Positions 60,654 through 64,000 of a stretch of DNA of 64,000 bases are shown here, in pieces. This DNA is from Omphalotus guepiniiformis (taxonomy: Eukaryota > Basidiomycota > Agaricomycetes > Agaricales > Omphalotaceae). The position numbers and the translations under genes were made by a program. Each line of letters starts with the position of its first letter. The first letter of the stretch is position 1. Location: assembly GCA_028554645.1 (NCBI GenBank), contig JAQOOI010000013.1, forward strand, positions 434,001 to 498,000, in the 5' to 3' direction. A model generated the notes under the pieces. That model was not told where the DNA came from. It searched no databases and saw nothing but the letters and a program-made list of their open reading frames with translations.

Positions 60654-62226
60654 CTACGCTGAGACAACGAGTTTGTCCTCCCCGATTAACCATTCTGCCG
60701 TTGCGCCTTCGACGTCAAATGGTCGCTGGCGTTTCAGAGAAAGGAGGGCAGTGATCTCGCCGTCAATACTCCCTGTGGAGCCCGTGGAGGATAGGTTAGC
60801 TGTAACGCTGGAGCTTCCGTCAGTGCGCGCAACAAGCTCGGCGTCTGACAGGGAGAGGTTGAGGTCGAGTGGTAGGTGGTTAGGTATAGCCAGGATGAGT
60901 CGTCGGGGTTCAAGGTCAAGCGTAGATAGAGAAATGAGAGATTTCTCCTGTCAAATCAAGAACGACGTGAGAACGTAATACTAACTCAGCTTTCTAGGCA
61001 GTCGGAGGCAGAGAACATGAACGTACCAAGCGAGGTACCGAGATGTGTACCTTTAGACGATCATCATCCGTCTTGGACCATGACCATCTCGGTGTTTTAG
61101 TGGGCGGTATGCTGGGCGATGTATTCTGATTGGATGTCGTTGAAGTCGATGGGCTGGATTTCTTCAGTATACTTCTCGGTGGTAAGCTCTGCTTTAAGCT
61201 AGGAGAATCATTTGTACTTGTACTTTCCGGGAGCTCTTCGATGAGAGGCTTCTTCTTAACGTGACTACTACCTTGTTCAAACTGCGTTACCGCGCCTGCT
61301 TTAGACGCTTCTTTGACGCCGTCCTTTGTCTTGGTGTTTGCTAGAAATGCGGGTATGGAAACAGTGCGTGGTAGAAGCTTCCCTTTGGAGGCGATGTTTG
61401 GTGTGGCAATCTGACGAGATAGAACGAGCTGCGTTTGGGCTTCAATCCGTTGAAGTGCAAGTTCTATGAGAGTTTACTCGGGGTTAGTGATTGGCAAGGG
61501 AGAAGGAACTGAAACTGGTGAAAGTTATGGTAATGTGATAGCACAAGGAAGGAGTGAATCTGAATTGCCGCGTAGCCAATACGTACCTATTAGAAAGATC
61601 TTGAACTCTGGATCTCTCAGAGTACGAGGCTTCACAGTCGAGTTAAAGACGCAGTCAAAGACCAGACATGGCTTTTTGGCTGTAAGAATGTAAGTATCAG
61701 TATACTCATCATCAGGTAAAGGACGGACACAGAAAGCAAGTAAGTAAGGCACAGAGATACAATTGACTGGCCGCGCAGTGATCGGAGAAGCCATTTGAAG
61801 GTCTCCTTGGTCAATGGGTGTGCGAGTATTCATAGAGACTTCAGAGTCCAGACGATGGGATTGTACAGCCTTGATTTACGGCAAGGACGCAAATTACCCT
61901 GTTCCGCACTTACCTTTGTCAACTTCTGGTCTGCCTTGAGACACGATTACTGGAACGAACCACCGGTCAGGACTGCTTTCATCAATATCCTCGCCGGACA
62001 TAGCACGCTGAATAGCATCTTCGCTTCCTTCTGGAGGAGGTGGCACGTTTGCATCCCAGGCGATGTTGACAAAGATTTTGAACCCCTGGGGTACAGCAAT
62101 TTTTGCTGATTTTGGCTCAAGTGAGCTAGGAGAAGAATTATTTACTGTAGAGTAGACAGCAGGCTGTAAAGTAGTAGATTTGATACAGAAAGCAGCCACT
62201 GGATTGAGAACAACGGAGATGGACAT
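60654..62226 (-). CDS. PIH1: PIH1-domain protein (R2TP complex, box C/D snoRNP assembly)
   Basis: R2TP subunit that, with Tah1 and Rvb1/2, delivers clients to Hsp90 (snoRNPs, PIKKs, RNA polymerase II). MSISVVLNPVAAFCIKSTTL starts the PIH1 fold. KIFVNIAWDANVPPPPEGSE and SSPDRWFVPVIVSQGRPEVD follow, then after an intron VFDCVFNSTVKPRTLRDPEF and KIFLI. The next exon has ELALQRIEAQTQLVLSRQIA and a Ser/Lys-rich linker with KKPLIEELPESTSTNDSPSL. The C-terminal part resembles a CS-type beta domain (DDDRLKVHISVP; RLILAIPNHLPLDLNLSLSD) and ends IGEDKLVVSA at 60654-60656. The start ATG is at 62224-62226, 220 bp divergent from DAHP synthase. Confidence 0.88.
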
Positions 62227-62446
62227 GGCTGTTTTGTACTGACAGTACTTGGAGAAAACTCGGCGGCGTCTCTCAGTTTGCACGTGGCGAAACGAAAAAT
62301 TTGTATTGAATGAGTCGAGCGACCGAGTCAGTTCAGTTTTTCTTTCTCAGTGTTCCCATTTAAATATTCAAAATGTCTCTTTCAGATATAAAAGACGCTA
62401 CGTTCAGGCCTTTCAGATTCCGTACAATTCTTTCCTCTCTTTCACA
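62227..62446. promoter_or_regulatory. bidirectional promoter, PIH1 and DAHP synthase
   Basis: Holds CACGTG (62281-62286), two Gcn4/CPC1-like sites (TGAGTCG at 62311-62317, GAGTCA at 62325-62330) and a TATAAAA box at 62387-62393, 54 bp before the DAHP synthase ATG. A CT-rich tract directly precedes that ATG. Amino-acid starvation control of DAHP synthase is inferred from the sites. Confidence 0.45.

Positions 62447-64000
<1,554 letters not shown>

Overview
The window is nuclear DNA of a filamentous basidiomycete, most likely an Agaricomycete mushroom. The reasons are the many short (about 45-70 nt) GT-AG introns, cytochrome P450s of the expanded basidiomycete type, and basidiomycete-like versions of housekeeping proteins (PP1, eIF5A, IMP dehydrogenase, DEF1, a two-LIM protein). 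The species assignment is inference. I recognise 25 protein genes on both strands. I saw no rRNA, tRNA, CRISPR array or transposase gene.

Layout. 1-8 kb: a P450 (-), CTP:phosphocholine cytidylyltransferase (-) and an aldo/keto reductase (-). 8-20 kb: a gene-poor stretch, a second P450 (+) whose heme loop lacks the usual Arg, and two paralogous seven-helix membrane proteins (+) that flank the CCAAT-factor subunit NF-YC/HAP5 (-). 20-30 kb: two long low-complexity regulators on the minus strand, a rhodanese plus dual-specificity phosphatase and an RNA polymerase II degradation factor DEF1-like protein. 30-39 kb: an F-box-like gene (+), PP1 catalytic subunit (-) and TAF8 (-). 39-45 kb: a secreted repeat protein (-), a short cullin-N-terminal-like protein (+) and two tandem ICMT-like methyltransferases (+). 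45-54 kb: an FAD monooxygenase (-), IMP dehydrogenase (+), a frameshifted MFS transporter (+) and an HpcH/HpaI-type aldolase (+), the last two joined by a 359-bp tandem duplication. 54-64 kb: an HMCES/SRAP abasic-site protein (+), eIF5A (-), a LIM protein (+), PIH1 (-) and DAHP synthase (+, cut by the window end).

How the genes relate. Most are unrelated core functions: transcription (NF-YC, TAF8, DEF1), signalling (PP1, dual-specificity phosphatase, LIM), translation (eIF5A), purine, aromatic amino acid and phospholipid synthesis, and DNA repair. The accessory genes (two P450s, AKR, FAD monooxygenase, MFS, aldolase, duplicated ICMTs) are oxidation, transport or modification functions but are scattered among core genes, so I do not call a biosynthetic cluster. 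The main oddities are very small exons (4, 8, 12 and 21 nt) needed to keep conserved proteins in frame, a GC-AG intron inside an FAD-binding motif, recent local duplications with early decay, a stand-alone cullin N-terminal protein, and a run of four stem-loops just after one seven-helix gene.
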